This document shows, piece after piece, positions 8,424-17,200 of a stretch of DNA of 64,000 nt. Source of the DNA: GCA-020356105 sp964347475 (GTDB taxonomy: Bacteria > Pseudomonadota > Alphaproteobacteria > UBA8366 > JADFVY01); assembly GCA_964347475.1 (NCBI GenBank), contig CAYFYY010000005.1:25455-89454 (forward strand), read 5' to 3'. The position numbers and the translations under genes are program-made. The stretch's first letter is position 1. Each line of letters opens with the position of its first letter. The notes under the pieces were generated by a model, which saw only the letters and a program-made list of their open reading frames with translations, ran no database searches and was not told the DNA's origin.

Positions 8424-9248
8424 ATGAGGAGGCCGCTCTTGATTGGACGGCCCATTTGTGGTTGCCGGTTCCTCCGCCTGGCGTCCGCCGCGCTGGCGCT
8501 GTTCGCGGGCACCAGGGAACCTGCCTTGGCATCCGCCGAGGAGCCGTTGGTCGCCGCCGCATCAGACCTTCGCTTCGCCCTGGAAGAGATCGCAGCCTCG
8601 TTCAGATACGACACGGGCGAGTCGGTCAGGTTGACATTCGGCTCGTCGGGCAATTTTGCGCGGCAGATCCGCCAGGGCGCCCCGTTCCAGATCTTCTTCT
8701 CGGCGGACGAGGACTATGTGCTGGATCTTGCCCGCGACGGCCTTACCCGCGACGAGGGCACACTCTACGCGGTGGGCCGAATCGTTTTGATGATCCCGCA
8801 CGGCTCGCCGATGAAGAGTGATGGTTCGCTCGACGATCTGAAGGCGGCACTCGCGGATGGGCGAATCACGCGCTTTGCGATCGCCAATCCGACACATGCG
8901 CCCTATGGCAAGCGGGCCGAGGAAGCGCTTCGTCACAAGGGCCTGTGGGACAAGATCCGGCCCCATCTCGTATACGGCGAGAACGTCAGTCAGGCAGCGC
9001 AATATGCCACGTCCGCAGACACCCAGGGTGGCATCATCGCCTATTCTCTCGCACTCTCGCCGAGCGTATCCGGCCTCGGGTCCTACGCCCTCATCCCGGA
9101 CGAGTGGCATAGTCCGCTGCGACAGAGAATGGTGTTGCTGAAGAACGCCGGGGCAACGGCAGAGCGGTTCCACGGTTACCTGCAGCAGCCGCCCGCGCGC
9201 GCCATTTTCCTAAAATTCGGCTTCGGCGTGCCCGGCGGGGCGAGCTGA
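8424..9248 (+). CDS. modA: Molybdate ABC transporter periplasmic binding protein
   Basis: Periplasmic receptor for molybdate or tungstate. The 274-residue protein has a signal peptide ending near ALASAEE. The ModA core follows: VAAASDLRFALEEIAASF, LTFGSSGNFARQI and GAPFQIFFSADEDYV, where the two serine-containing turns bind the oxyanion. The C-terminal HSPLRQRMVLLKNA and PARAIFLKFGFGVP are also family features. An ATG at 8424 is preferred to a TTG at 8376 because it gives a normal signal peptide. It is followed by modB after 27 bp. The only obvious in-window consumer of molybdenum is the molybdoenzyme at 58-61 kb. Confidence 0.94.
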   Translation: MRRPLLIGRPICGCRFLRLASAALALFAGTREPALASAEEPLVAAASDLRFALEEIAASFRYDTGESVRLTFGSSGNFARQIRQGAPFQIFFSADEDYVLDLARDGLTRDEGTLYAVGRIVLMIPHGSPMKSDGSLDDLKAALADGRITRFAIANPTHAPYGKRAEEALRHKGLWDKIRPHLVYGENVSQAAQYATSADTQGGIIAYSLALSPSVSGLGSYALIPDEWHSPLRQRMVLLKNAGATAERFHGYLQQPPARAIFLKFGFGVPGGAS

Positions 9249-9275
9249 GGGTAACGATCCCGCAAAGGACGGCTT

Positions 9276-9944
9276 ATGGACTGGACAGCGTTTTCGCTTT
9301 CACTGAAGCTCGCCGGCTTGACGGTCCTCCTTCTGTTGCCGATCGGCGTCGCACTGGGCCGGCTGCTGGCCTATCGCGACTTCGCCGGAAAGGGCGTGGC
9401 GGAAGCCTTGGTCGCCCTGCCGCTGGTCCTGCCTCCGACGGTGTTCGGCTATTACCTGCTGGTCTCATTTGGCGCGGCGTCGCCGATCGGGCAATTCTGG
9501 CAAACCGTATTCGGCCGGCCGCTCGTCTTCACATTCGAGGGCCTGCTGATTGCGTCGATCGTCTTCAATCTGCCCTTCGCGATTCAGCCCATGCAGCGGG
9601 GCTTCGAAGCGATCCCGAGCGATGTCCGCGAGGCCGCCGTCTGCTGCGGGATGTCGCCCTGGCACGCACTTATCAAGATCGAGCTACCGCTTGCCTGGCC
9701 GGGGATCCTTACGGCGATGGTCCTAAGCTTCGCCCATACGCTGGGGGAATTCGGCATCGTGCTGATGGTCGGCGGCGCCATTCCGGGCGAGACCAGGACC
9801 GTCGCCATTGCGATCTACGACCGGGTGCAAGCATTTGACGGCGCTGCCGCCGCACGCATGTCCGCCCTATTGCTTGCCATATCGCTCGCCACCATCGCGC
9901 TCACCTTCATGTTGTCGCGGCGAATCGGGCGCCGCCTCGGATGA
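9276..9944 (+). CDS. modB: Molybdate ABC transporter permease
   Basis: Inner-membrane channel of the ModABC importer. The 222 residues hold five hydrophobic segments and the binding-protein-dependent transport loop EAAVCCGMSPWHALIKIELPLAWPGI, where the coupling helix contacts ModC. The opening segment and LPLVLPPTVFGYYLLVSFG are typical of ModB. It overlaps the modC start by 4 bp (ATGA), indicating coupled translation. Confidence 0.95.
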   Translation: MDWTAFSLSLKLAGLTVLLLLPIGVALGRLLAYRDFAGKGVAEALVALPLVLPPTVFGYYLLVSFGAASPIGQFWQTVFGRPLVFTFEGLLIASIVFNLPFAIQPMQRGFEAIPSDVREAAVCCGMSPWHALIKIELPLAWPGILTAMVLSFAHTLGEFGIVLMVGGAIPGETRTVAIAIYDRVQAFDGAAAARMSALLLAISLATIALTFMLSRRIGRRLG

Positions 9945-11068
9945 GCGCCGCGGACGGGCTGCATGTCGCGTTGCGCCAGGACGGGCCGGTGCCGCTCGAC
10001 GCCGAATTTCGCTGCGCGCCGGGCGAGGTCCTGGCCCTCGTCGGCCCGTCCGGCAGCGGCAAGTCCACCATTCTGCGTTCGATTGCGGGCGCCTGCAGGC
10101 CGGCACAGGGCACGATCACGGTGAATGGTGAGACCTGGTTCGACAGCGCGAGACGGCTGCACCTGGTACCGCACCGCCGGGCGGTCGGCATGGTGTTCCA
10201 GAGTTACGCCCTGTTCCCGCACATGACGGCTCTGGGCAACGTCATGGCGGGGATGAGCCATCTTCCGGCCCGGACACGCGAGGCGCGCGCCCGCGACCTG
10301 CTCGAGCTCGTTCACCTGTCGGGGCTCGAACGCCGCCGCCCCGCCGAGCTTTCCGGCGGCCAGCAGCAGCGCGTTGCGGTGGCGCGGGCCCTGGCGCGCG
10401 CGCCCAGGGTTCTCCTCCTCGACGAGCCGTTTTCCGCCGTCGACAAGGTCACGCGCCAGCGCCTTTACCGCGAGATCGCAGAGCTCCGCCGCGGTCTCAA
10501 CATGCCGGTGGTTCTGGTTACCCATGACCTCGACGAGGCCGCGATGCTGGCGGACCGCATGACCGTGCTTCATCACGGACGCACGCTCCAGACGGGACGG
10601 CCCGCAGAGGTAACGAACCGGCCCGCTTCGACCGAGGTTGCCCGACTCGTCGACCTCCGCAACCTGTTCGTCGGCACGGTTTCGGGACATCAGGCGGCAG
10701 ACCGCACAATCATCGAATGGGCCGGCATGAAGATCGAGGCGGCGGCAAAGCAGGAACTTGCGGTCGGCCAGGAGGTTTCCTGGGTCATTCCCGACGGCTT
10801 TGTGATCCTCCACCGGCGCGACCGCCCTTCGCGTGGCGAACATGAGAACCCGGTCCCTGGAACGGTTCATTCCGTCCTCGCGATCGGGCAGACAGCACAT
10901 GTAACGCTGTTACCCCGCCACGCGCCCAAACTGCCGATTCATTTTTCGGTGCCGCTGCACGTGGCGGGCCGGAACGGCCTGACCGAGGGAGTCGCGGCGG
11001 TCGTCTCGCTGCTTGCGGAGGGGATCCATCTCCTGCCGTTGTCCGCCGCGGCGGCAGAGGGTCACTGA
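9941..11068 (+). CDS. modC: Molybdate ABC transporter ATP-binding protein
   Basis: ATPase of the ModABC importer. The 375 residues contain Walker A GPSGSGKST, Q-loop MVFQSYALFPHM, signature LSGGQQQR, Walker B VLLLDEPFSAVD and the switch His in LVTHDLDEA. The last 120 or so residues form a C-terminal regulatory domain of the TOBE/Mop type, including GTVHSVLAIGQTAHVTLL. In ModC this domain can bind molybdate and inhibit transport, which may compensate for the domain missing from the ModE-like regulator. Confidence 0.95.
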   Translation: MSAADGLHVALRQDGPVPLDAEFRCAPGEVLALVGPSGSGKSTILRSIAGACRPAQGTITVNGETWFDSARRLHLVPHRRAVGMVFQSYALFPHMTALGNVMAGMSHLPARTREARARDLLELVHLSGLERRRPAELSGGQQQRVAVARALARAPRVLLLDEPFSAVDKVTRQRLYREIAELRRGLNMPVVLVTHDLDEAAMLADRMTVLHHGRTLQTGRPAEVTNRPASTEVARLVDLRNLFVGTVSGHQAADRTIIEWAGMKIEAAAKQELAVGQEVSWVIPDGFVILHRRDRPSRGEHENPVPGTVHSVLAIGQTAHVTLLPRHAPKLPIHFSVPLHVAGRNGLTEGVAAVVSLLAEGIHLLPLSAAAAEGH

Positions 11069-11211
11069 CGGCGGCCCCCGGGCCCTGCCGGAAGCGGTCG
11101 CAGTCAACGCCGACGAACCCGGCGGCTTTGCCAGTCTTGGTTAAACCTATTTCCTTCGCCTAAACGCGAAACGCAGCCAGTCAGCCGGGCTCGTTATTGT
11201 CGAACGGAGCT

Positions 11212-12054
11212 CTAGGCGCTCAATACCCTGGCGTGGTGGGCGATATGGTCGCCGATGAAGCTTGCGATGAAGTAATAGCTGTGGTCGTAGCCCTCTTGCA
11301 TGCGCAGGTTCAGGGGCTGACCGGCGGCTTCGCAGGCCTCGCGTAACAGCTCGGGCCTCAGCTGCTCTTCCAGGAAACCATCCGCCGTACCCTGATCGAC
11401 CAGGATCTCGGGCGCTCGTGCGCCGTCCCGGATCAGCTCGCACGCATCATATTTCCGCCAGCTCGTATGCTCCGCGCCGAGATAGCCGGAGAACGCCTTC
11501 TCGCCCCACGGCACGCGCGTCGGCGCGACGATCGGCGCGAAGGCCGATACCGACCGATAGAGGTCCGGGTTGCGCAGGGCGCAGACGAGCGCGCCATGGC
11601 CGCCCATGGAGTGGCCGAACACAGCCTGGCGCATCTCGTCACCGGGAAAGCTGTCGAGGACCAGACTCGGCAACTCGTCCGTGACGTAGCTGTACATCCG
11701 GTAATGGGCCGACCAGGGCGCCTCGGTCGCGTCCACGTAGAAGCCGGCGCCGCTGCCGAAATCGTACGACTCGTCCTCACCCGGCAGGTTGACACCGCGC
11801 GGACTGGTGTCCGGCGCGACCAGCATGACCCCGTGTTCTGCGGCGTAGCGCTGCGCCCCCGCCTTGACCGTGAAGTTCTCTTCCGTGCAGGTCAGGCCGG
11901 ACAACCAGTAGAGGACCGGCACCCGCCCGGTTTCGGCTTGCGGCGGCCGGTAGACGGAAACGTTCATGGCGCACCCGGTGGTTTCGGCGGAGTGGCGGTA
12001 AACGCCTTGGGTGCCGCCGAAACACCGGGCCTCGAAGACAATCTCCAGATTCAT
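11212..12054 (-). CDS. fghA: S-formylglutathione hydrolase
   Basis: Hydrolyses S-formylglutathione to formate and glutathione, the last step of glutathione-dependent formaldehyde oxidation. The 280-residue esterase-D family protein shows YWLSGLTCTEENF, PDTSPRG, GAGFYVDATEAPW and the nucleophile elbow GHSMGGHGAL. The C-terminal EGYDHSYYFIASFI carries the catalytic His, and the acid residue lies in DQGTADGFL. The ATG at 12054 is 13 bp after the adhC stop, so both genes are in one operon. The open frame continues 17 codons upstream into adhC, which is unlikely to be used. Confidence 0.96.
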   Translation of the reverse strand: MNLEIVFEARCFGGTQGVYRHSAETTGCAMNVSVYRPPQAETGRVPVLYWLSGLTCTEENFTVKAGAQRYAAEHGVMLVAPDTSPRGVNLPGEDESYDFGSGAGFYVDATEAPWSAHYRMYSYVTDELPSLVLDSFPGDEMRQAVFGHSMGGHGALVCALRNPDLYRSVSAFAPIVAPTRVPWGEKAFSGYLGAEHTSWRKYDACELIRDGARAPEILVDQGTADGFLEEQLRPELLREACEAAGQPLNLRMQEGYDHSYYFIASFIGDHIAHHARVLSA

Positions 12055-12067
12055 GGCGCGATGTGGT

Positions 12068-13177
12068 TCAATAGACGACCACGCTGCGTATCGACTTGCC
12101 TTCATGCATCAGGTCGAAGGCATCGTTTATCTTGTCAAGCGGCATGGTGTGGGTGATCAGATCATCGATATTGATCTTGCCCTCCATGTACCAGTCAACG
12201 ATCTTCGGCACGTCGGTGCGGCCTCTCGCGCCCCCGAATGCGGTGCCGCGCCAGACCCGCCCGGTGACCAGCTGGAACGGCCGCGTCGAGATTTCCTGGC
12301 CGGCGCCGGCGACGCCGATGATCGTGCTCTCGCCCCAGCCCTTGTGGCAGCATTCCAGCGCCTGGCGCATGGTCGTAACATTGCCGATGCATTCGAAGCT
12401 GTGGTCGGCACCGCCCTTCGTCAGGTGGACGAGATAGGGGACGAGGTCCCCCTGGACTTCCTTCGGGTTGACGAAATGAGTCATGCCGAACTTCTCGCCC
12501 AGTGCCTTGCGCGCCGGGTTGATGTCGACGCCGACGATCATGTCCGCGCCGACCAGCCGAGCGCCCTGGATGACGTTCAGGCCGATCCCGCCGAGTCCGA
12601 ATACGACAACGTTGTCGCCGGGCCGGACCTTGGCGGTGTTGATGACCGCGCCGATGCCCGTCGTTACGCCGCAGCCGATATAGCAGATCTTGTCGAACGG
12701 CGCGTCCTCACGCACCTTGGCGACCGCGATTTCAGGCAGTACCGTGTAGTTCGAAAAGGTCGATGTGCCCATGTAATGCAGCACCGGTTCGCCACCGAGC
12801 GAAAAGCGGCTCGTGCCGTCGGGCATCACGCCGCGACCCTGCGTTTCGCGGATCGCCTGGCAGAGATTGGTCCGCCCGGACGTGCAATACTCGCATTGCC
12901 GGCATTCCCGCGTGTAGAGCGGGATGACGTGGTCGCGCTTCGCCAACGACGTCACACCCGGTCCAACATCGACCACGACGCCCGCGCCCTCATGGCCGAG
13001 AATCGCCGGAAAGGCACCCTCCGGATCGGCGCCTGAACGGGTAAATTCGTCGGTATGGCAGATGCCGGTGGCCTTGATCTCGACCAGCACCTCACCGGCC
13101 TTTGGTCCGTCCAGACGGACGGTTTCGATCGAAAGAGGATCGCCCGCCTTGAAGGCGACCGCTGCTCGCGTATCCAT
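12068..13177 (-). CDS. adhC: S-(hydroxymethyl)glutathione dehydrogenase / class III alcohol dehydrogenase
   Basis: Oxidises S-hydroxymethylglutathione to S-formylglutathione with NAD+. The 369-residue zinc enzyme has CHTDEF with the catalytic Cys, GHEGAGVVVDVG and the structural-zinc cysteines in CRQCEYCTSGRTNLC. It also has the NAD motif GLGGIGLNVIQGARLVGADMIVGVD, and GCGVTTGIGAV typical of class III enzymes (FrmA/FlhA). It is upstream of fghA in one operon. Its 5' region holds two sequence blocks also found before gfa, indicating shared control of formaldehyde detoxification. Confidence 0.96.
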   Translation of the reverse strand: MDTRAAVAFKAGDPLSIETVRLDGPKAGEVLVEIKATGICHTDEFTRSGADPEGAFPAILGHEGAGVVVDVGPGVTSLAKRDHVIPLYTRECRQCEYCTSGRTNLCQAIRETQGRGVMPDGTSRFSLGGEPVLHYMGTSTFSNYTVLPEIAVAKVREDAPFDKICYIGCGVTTGIGAVINTAKVRPGDNVVVFGLGGIGLNVIQGARLVGADMIVGVDINPARKALGEKFGMTHFVNPKEVQGDLVPYLVHLTKGGADHSFECIGNVTTMRQALECCHKGWGESTIIGVAGAGQEISTRPFQLVTGRVWRGTAFGGARGRTDVPKIVDWYMEGKINIDDLITHTMPLDKINDAFDLMHEGKSIRSVVVY

Positions 13178-13201
13178 GATTTGACCCCCTGTTCCGCAGT
13201 T

Positions 13202-13325
13202 GATTTTCGTTCGGCAGCATCGTCACGGGATTTGACCCGTCATTCCTGATGCGACGCGCCGCCCAGAATTCGCCCGATAGTGCGAGGATGCGCCTGTTCG
13301 GGGCGGAGTTCAACATTCGATTTCG
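13202..13325 (-). promoter_or_regulatory. Upstream control region of adhC with two blocks shared with gfa
   Basis: Two blocks recur before gfa. The proximal GATTTTCGTT (plus-strand reading) is at 13202-13211, 25 bp from the adhC ATG. The distal block at 13282-13325 starts GCGAGGATGCGCC, followed by GTTCGGGGCGGAGTTCAA and ending ATTTCG. The gfa counterparts are at 27350-27359 and 27396-27439. Sequence between the blocks is not conserved and their spacing differs (70 versus 36 bp). A common activator for formaldehyde-oxidation genes, such as an FlhR/RfdR-type response regulator, is a reasonable inference. No such regulator is in the window. Confidence 0.6.
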
Positions 13326-13387
13326 AAAGCTGGTGGCGCATCCCGCAACCGGATTCCCTGTCCGTTCCCCAACTTGTGAGCGCCAGC

Positions 13388-13951
13388 CTAATTCGAACCA
13401 GGACCCGCCATCAGGCGGTTCCTGACGAGGTAGGACACGCCGCGCAGCCAGGACTCGTCCGTATTGCCGCGAATATCGACACTGGCGCCGGCGACATGCC
13501 GGGCGGTTCCCGCCTCGGTCACATAGACCGTCATATTCAGGATCAGATTGCTTACTTTCTGGACGACGCCGCGGACTGCGAGTTCCGCACCCAGCTCGTG
13601 AGCGATATCCGACTCGCATCCGTTGCAGCCGTGCAGGCTGCCGGCGGCCTCGACCGCCGCCGCTGCCGGCGCGACATCGATCAGCGCGTACCGGCCGGAT
13701 TGCGCCAGCAGCTCGCGCAAGCGTTCGCTGACCAGGAGCAGGCGCGCCTGTTCGGCGGCCTGAGAGCCGCGCATTGCACCTTCCAGGCTGGTATCGATCA
13801 GTTCAAAATCGAAGACCGCGGCGGTCCTCGGCTCTTCCGCTCGCGGAGCAGTCGAGACGGCGAAGCCCAGCGCAAGCCCGGCGACCGAAGCAACGAATCC
13901 GCGCCGGCCTCTCCGCAGTACACGTCGAATCCCAGGCTCCCTGCACGTCAT
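13388..13951 (-). CDS. DUF2380/DUF3280-like secreted protein of methanol-oxidation clusters
   Basis: A 187-residue exported protein of unknown function. A cationic N-terminus (RRVLRRGRRG) and a hydrophobic core ending APRAEEP form the signal sequence. The mature part begins TAAVFDFELIDTSLEGAMRG and continues LRELLAQSGRYALIDVAPA and CNGCESDIAHELGAELAVRGVV, a pattern of the DUF3280 group. It resembles periplasmic nucleotide-sugar or TolB-amino-terminal-like folds. The ATG at 13951 has a GGGAGG site 10 bp upstream. Homologues usually sit beside PQQ-dependent alcohol dehydrogenase genes, as here. The single Cys pair (CNGC) might be redox-active. Confidence 0.7.
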   Translation of the reverse strand: MTCREPGIRRVLRRGRRGFVASVAGLALGFAVSTAPRAEEPRTAAVFDFELIDTSLEGAMRGSQAAEQARLLLVSERLRELLAQSGRYALIDVAPAAAAVEAAGSLHGCNGCESDIAHELGAELAVRGVVQKVSNLILNMTVYVTEAGTARHVAGASVDIRGNTDESWLRGVSYLVRNRLMAGPGSN

Positions 13952-14196
13952 CGCATTTGTTCCTCCCGATCCCATTTCACTTCAGGAACGCCGTCCCGCC
14001 CACAATTCGCATTGCAACCCAGTTGGATTAACCGGGCCTTCTCGGGCGGTGACGGCAATACCTTGATTTGTGCCGTCGTTACCCGATACCAATAAAGGAC
14101 TGGCTTGGGCAATAATGATACCTCGGGGGGCAGAAACGGATTCGCCCCAAAGAGGTAAGGGGCGCCGCTCTATCGGCCCCGAACAGGGAGGATGGT

Positions 14197-15387
14197 ATGG
14201 TTCTGGCCGCGCCGGCCAATCGCCTGTTGGTCGCTGCGATTCTTTTGCTTCCGCTATGCACCGGGGCCGTGGCTCAATCGGATGACGCGGCGCTGATCCG
14301 GATTGCGTTCCTGAAGCAGTTGGCAAAGCGGCCGCCGGCACTGTCCAACCTCGACGACATACCCGACGATATCGGCGTCTTCGGTGGCCGTCTCGCGATT
14401 GCGGACAACAACACGACCGGTCGGTTCATGAAGCAGCGCTTTGAACTGAAAGAGATTGTCGTACCAGCCGCCGCGGATCCGGTCGCCCAGTTCAAGAATC
14501 TGGCCGCCGGGGGGTTCCGCTTCATCGTAACGGACCTTGCTGCAGATGCCTTGTTATCGGTCGCCGACCAGGCCGACGCCCGGGACGTCCTGATCTTCAA
14601 CGCCGGCGCGGCGGACGACCGGCTGCGCGATAATGATTGCCGGGCCAACGTGCTGCACACGATTCCCAGCCGGGCGATGCATACGGACGCGCTGGCGCAA
14701 TACCTGAGCTGGAAACGGTGGAGCCGATGGTTCCTGGTGGTCGGCCGCCGCGAGGAGGACCGGCTGTTCGCCGACGCCATAAGACGGTCGGCCAAGAAAT
14801 TCGGCGCAAGGATCGTAGCGGAGAAGAACTGGGACTATGGGCCGGATGCGCGCCGGACGGCACAGTCCGAGGTGCCCGTATTCACGCAGGGCGTCGATTA
14901 CCATGTCCTCATCGTCGCCGACGAGGTGGGCGAGTTCGGCGAGTACCTGATGTATCGCACCTGGGATCCGCGTCTGGTGGCCGGTACGCAGGGCCTCGTT
15001 CCCACAGTTTGGCACCGGACGCATGAGCAGTGGGGCTCGGTGCAGCTTCAGAACCGGTTCCGGGAGAGTTACGGGCGATGGATGGCGCCGGTGGACTACA
15101 CAGTCTGGATGGCGGTTCGCACGATCGGTGAGGCAGCCACGCGAACCCGGTCGACTGACCCGTCGACGATCGCCGCCTATATCCGCAGCGACGAGTTCGA
15201 GCTGGCTGCCTTCAAGGGACAGCGGCTGACCTATCGCGACTGGAACGGCCAGCTGCGCCAGCCAATTCTCCTGGCGGCGGACAGGTCGCTCGTCAGCGTG
15301 TCGCCACAGACGGGCTATCTGCACCAGGTCTCGGAGCTCGATACGCTGGGTCTGGACCGGCCGGAAAGCAAATGCAAATCGAACTGA
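14197..15387 (+). CDS. Substrate-binding protein of PQQ-dependent alcohol dehydrogenase systems (TIGR03863-like)
   Basis: A 396-residue periplasmic type 1 binding protein related to branched-chain amino acid receptors. It has a signal peptide (about 26 residues, ending GAVAQS) and the opening IRIAFLKQLAKRPPALSNLDDIP, characteristic of the variety linked to quinoprotein alcohol oxidation. A GGGAGG site precedes the ATG. The usual partner ATPase and permease of this ABC system are not next to it or elsewhere in the window, so it may act as a receptor or use distant components. The beta-propeller gene follows after 73 bp. Confidence 0.82.
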   Translation: MVLAAPANRLLVAAILLLPLCTGAVAQSDDAALIRIAFLKQLAKRPPALSNLDDIPDDIGVFGGRLAIADNNTTGRFMKQRFELKEIVVPAAADPVAQFKNLAAGGFRFIVTDLAADALLSVADQADARDVLIFNAGAADDRLRDNDCRANVLHTIPSRAMHTDALAQYLSWKRWSRWFLVVGRREEDRLFADAIRRSAKKFGARIVAEKNWDYGPDARRTAQSEVPVFTQGVDYHVLIVADEVGEFGEYLMYRTWDPRLVAGTQGLVPTVWHRTHEQWGSVQLQNRFRESYGRWMAPVDYTVWMAVRTIGEAATRTRSTDPSTIAAYIRSDEFELAAFKGQRLTYRDWNGQLRQPILLAADRSLVSVSPQTGYLHQVSELDTLGLDRPESKCKSN

Positions 15388-15460
15388 ACGATCGCGGCAC
15401 GCCGTGCCAACGTCAGGAGGGGTGCGTGCGGCCCGACGGCGCATAACGAGGAGGACGGAA

Positions 15461-16432
15461 ATGGGAGCAAAGGTGCTGGCCGTGTTTGCGGCAGCGTTCG
15501 TCGGCCTGTATTCCGGCGTTGCCGGCGCGCTGACCGTCTATGTCTCGAACGAGAAGGACAACAGTATCAGCGTCATCGATGGGCAGACCTACGAGATCCT
15601 CCGGACGGTTCCGGTCGGACAGCGGCCGCGCGGCATCATCCTCAGCCGTGACTACACCAAGCTGTACATCTGCACCAGCGACGACGACCATATCGAGGTC
15701 CTCGACCTCAAGACGCTCGAGATCGTCGGCACGCTGCCGTCCGGCCCGGACCCGGAGACCTTCACCCTCAGCCCGGACGGTCGTCTGCTGTACGTTGCGA
15801 ACGAGGACGACAACATGGTCACGGTGATCGATGTGGCGGCAGGCACCTTGGTGGCGGAGATACCCGTCGGCGTCGAGCCCGAGGGGATGGGGATCAGCCC
15901 GGACGGCAAGGTTCTGGTCAACACGTCCGAGACCACGAACATGGCGCATTTCATCGACACGACCACGTTCGAGATCTTCGACAATGTCCTCGTCGACAGC
16001 CGCCCGCGCATCGCCGAGTTTAACAAGGACGGCAGTCTCGTCTGGGTGTCGTCCGAGATCGGCGGTACGGTCAGCGTGATCGACACCCGGACCCGCGAAA
16101 TCGTCCACAAGATTTCGTTCGCTATCCCTGGCGTGCAGCAGGAGGCCATCCAGCCAGTCGGCGTCCGCCTGACGGGCGACGGCAAGCTTGCGTTCGTAGC
16201 GCTCGGCCCGGCCAACAGGGTCGCGGTCATCGACCAGCAGAGCTATGAAGTGACCAAGTATCTTTTGGTAGGACAGCGGGTCTGGCAGATGGCCTTCACG
16301 CCGGATGAAAAAAGGCTTTTTACGACGAACGGTGTGAGCAACGATATTTCGGTGATCGATGTCGAGAAGCTGCGTGTCCGGAAATCCGTCACGGTCGGGC
16401 GGTTCCCGTGGGGAGTGGTGGTCGCGCCGTGA
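15461..16432 (+). CDS. YVTN-type beta-propeller protein associated with PQQ-dependent catabolism (TIGR03866-like)
   Basis: A 323-residue secreted protein with a signal peptide ending AGALTV. About seven repeated units of the form VYVSNEKDNSISVIDGQTYE, VGQRPRGIILSRD and LLYVANEDDNMVTVIDV build a YncE-like propeller. A GAGGAGG site precedes ATG 15461. Proteins of this type accompany the TIGR03863 binding protein in quinoprotein alcohol-oxidation loci, but their function is unproven. They may bind PQQ, metal or a partner dehydrogenase. Confidence 0.85.
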   Translation: MGAKVLAVFAAAFVGLYSGVAGALTVYVSNEKDNSISVIDGQTYEILRTVPVGQRPRGIILSRDYTKLYICTSDDDHIEVLDLKTLEIVGTLPSGPDPETFTLSPDGRLLYVANEDDNMVTVIDVAAGTLVAEIPVGVEPEGMGISPDGKVLVNTSETTNMAHFIDTTTFEIFDNVLVDSRPRIAEFNKDGSLVWVSSEIGGTVSVIDTRTREIVHKISFAIPGVQQEAIQPVGVRLTGDGKLAFVALGPANRVAVIDQQSYEVTKYLLVGQRVWQMAFTPDEKRLFTTNGVSNDISVIDVEKLRVRKSVTVGRFPWGVVVAP

Positions 16433-16510
16433 TGCGGCACCCGGTCGGTCGAACTGCCGAATGCATTGGATCGCGGGTATGCGAACGTATCCAGTGAACG
16501 GGAGTCAGGT

Positions 16511-17179
16511 GTGAATGACAGTGCGGCACGCAAAATGATCGTCCGTTCGCGACTGGCCGTCGGCAGGGGCATCCGCAGGCTCGTTCTCGCGGCAATCGTC
16601 GTTCTGCTCAGCGGCGAATCCTTGCCGGCGTCTGAGACGAAGTCCGACTGGCCCTGCATTCAGCGGCTTGTCCCGCTTGTGTCCGCCGGCATGGTATGGG
16701 CCGGGCCAGCGCTGGACGACGTACCGGACTGGCGGTCCGATCCCGATATTGCGACGCTCGCCGGCGAGTTGAGCAATCGCGCACTGCCGCTGGAAGAGGC
16801 GGAGGCCCGCATCGAAGGTTTCGCCGATGCGCAGGGCGCCGACAAGGACCGCCGCCTGACGATGCTGTTCGCCGGGATCCTCGATACCATCAACGGCGAA
16901 AGATCCTCGGTCATCGACGGGATCAAGCGCTATGCGCGGCGGCAACAGGCGCTGGCGGCACGGATCGAGTCGACGCTGGCGGAACTCGACGCCCTGCCCC
17001 GCGACGGCGGGTCGCCCGAACAGGAGGCGCGGCGCCTCGAGCTCAGCGAGCGCAATCTTTGGGACAGCCGGATCTACGAGGAGCGCGAGCGATCGCTCGC
17101 CTATCTCTGCGAAACGCCGGTCCTGCTCGAGCAACGGGTTTTCGTCCTGGGCCGTACCGTTCAGAACGTCCTCGACTGA
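16511..17179 (+). CDS. Conserved secreted protein of unknown function in the xox cluster
   Basis: About 222 residues from the GTG at 16511, which has a GGGAG site 7 bp upstream; an ATG a few codons later is also possible. A hydrophobic segment (LVLAAIVVLLSGESLPASE) directs export. The mature protein is helical and charged, with WPCIQRLVPLVSAGMVWAGP near its start, RRLTMLFAGILDTINGERSSVIDGIKRYARRQQ in the middle, and a second Cys in AYLCETPVLLEQR. I do not recognise a named family, though similar proteins occur beside XoxF genes. The two cysteines might form a disulfide. It is convergent with the CXXCW gene. Confidence 0.6.
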   Translation: MNDSAARKMIVRSRLAVGRGIRRLVLAAIVVLLSGESLPASETKSDWPCIQRLVPLVSAGMVWAGPALDDVPDWRSDPDIATLAGELSNRALPLEEAEARIEGFADAQGADKDRRLTMLFAGILDTINGERSSVIDGIKRYARRQQALAARIESTLAELDALPRDGGSPEQEARRLELSERNLWDSRIYEERERSLAYLCETPVLLEQRVFVLGRTVQNVLD

Positions 17180-17200
17180 CCGGCGAGGCTGCGGCTTGCG

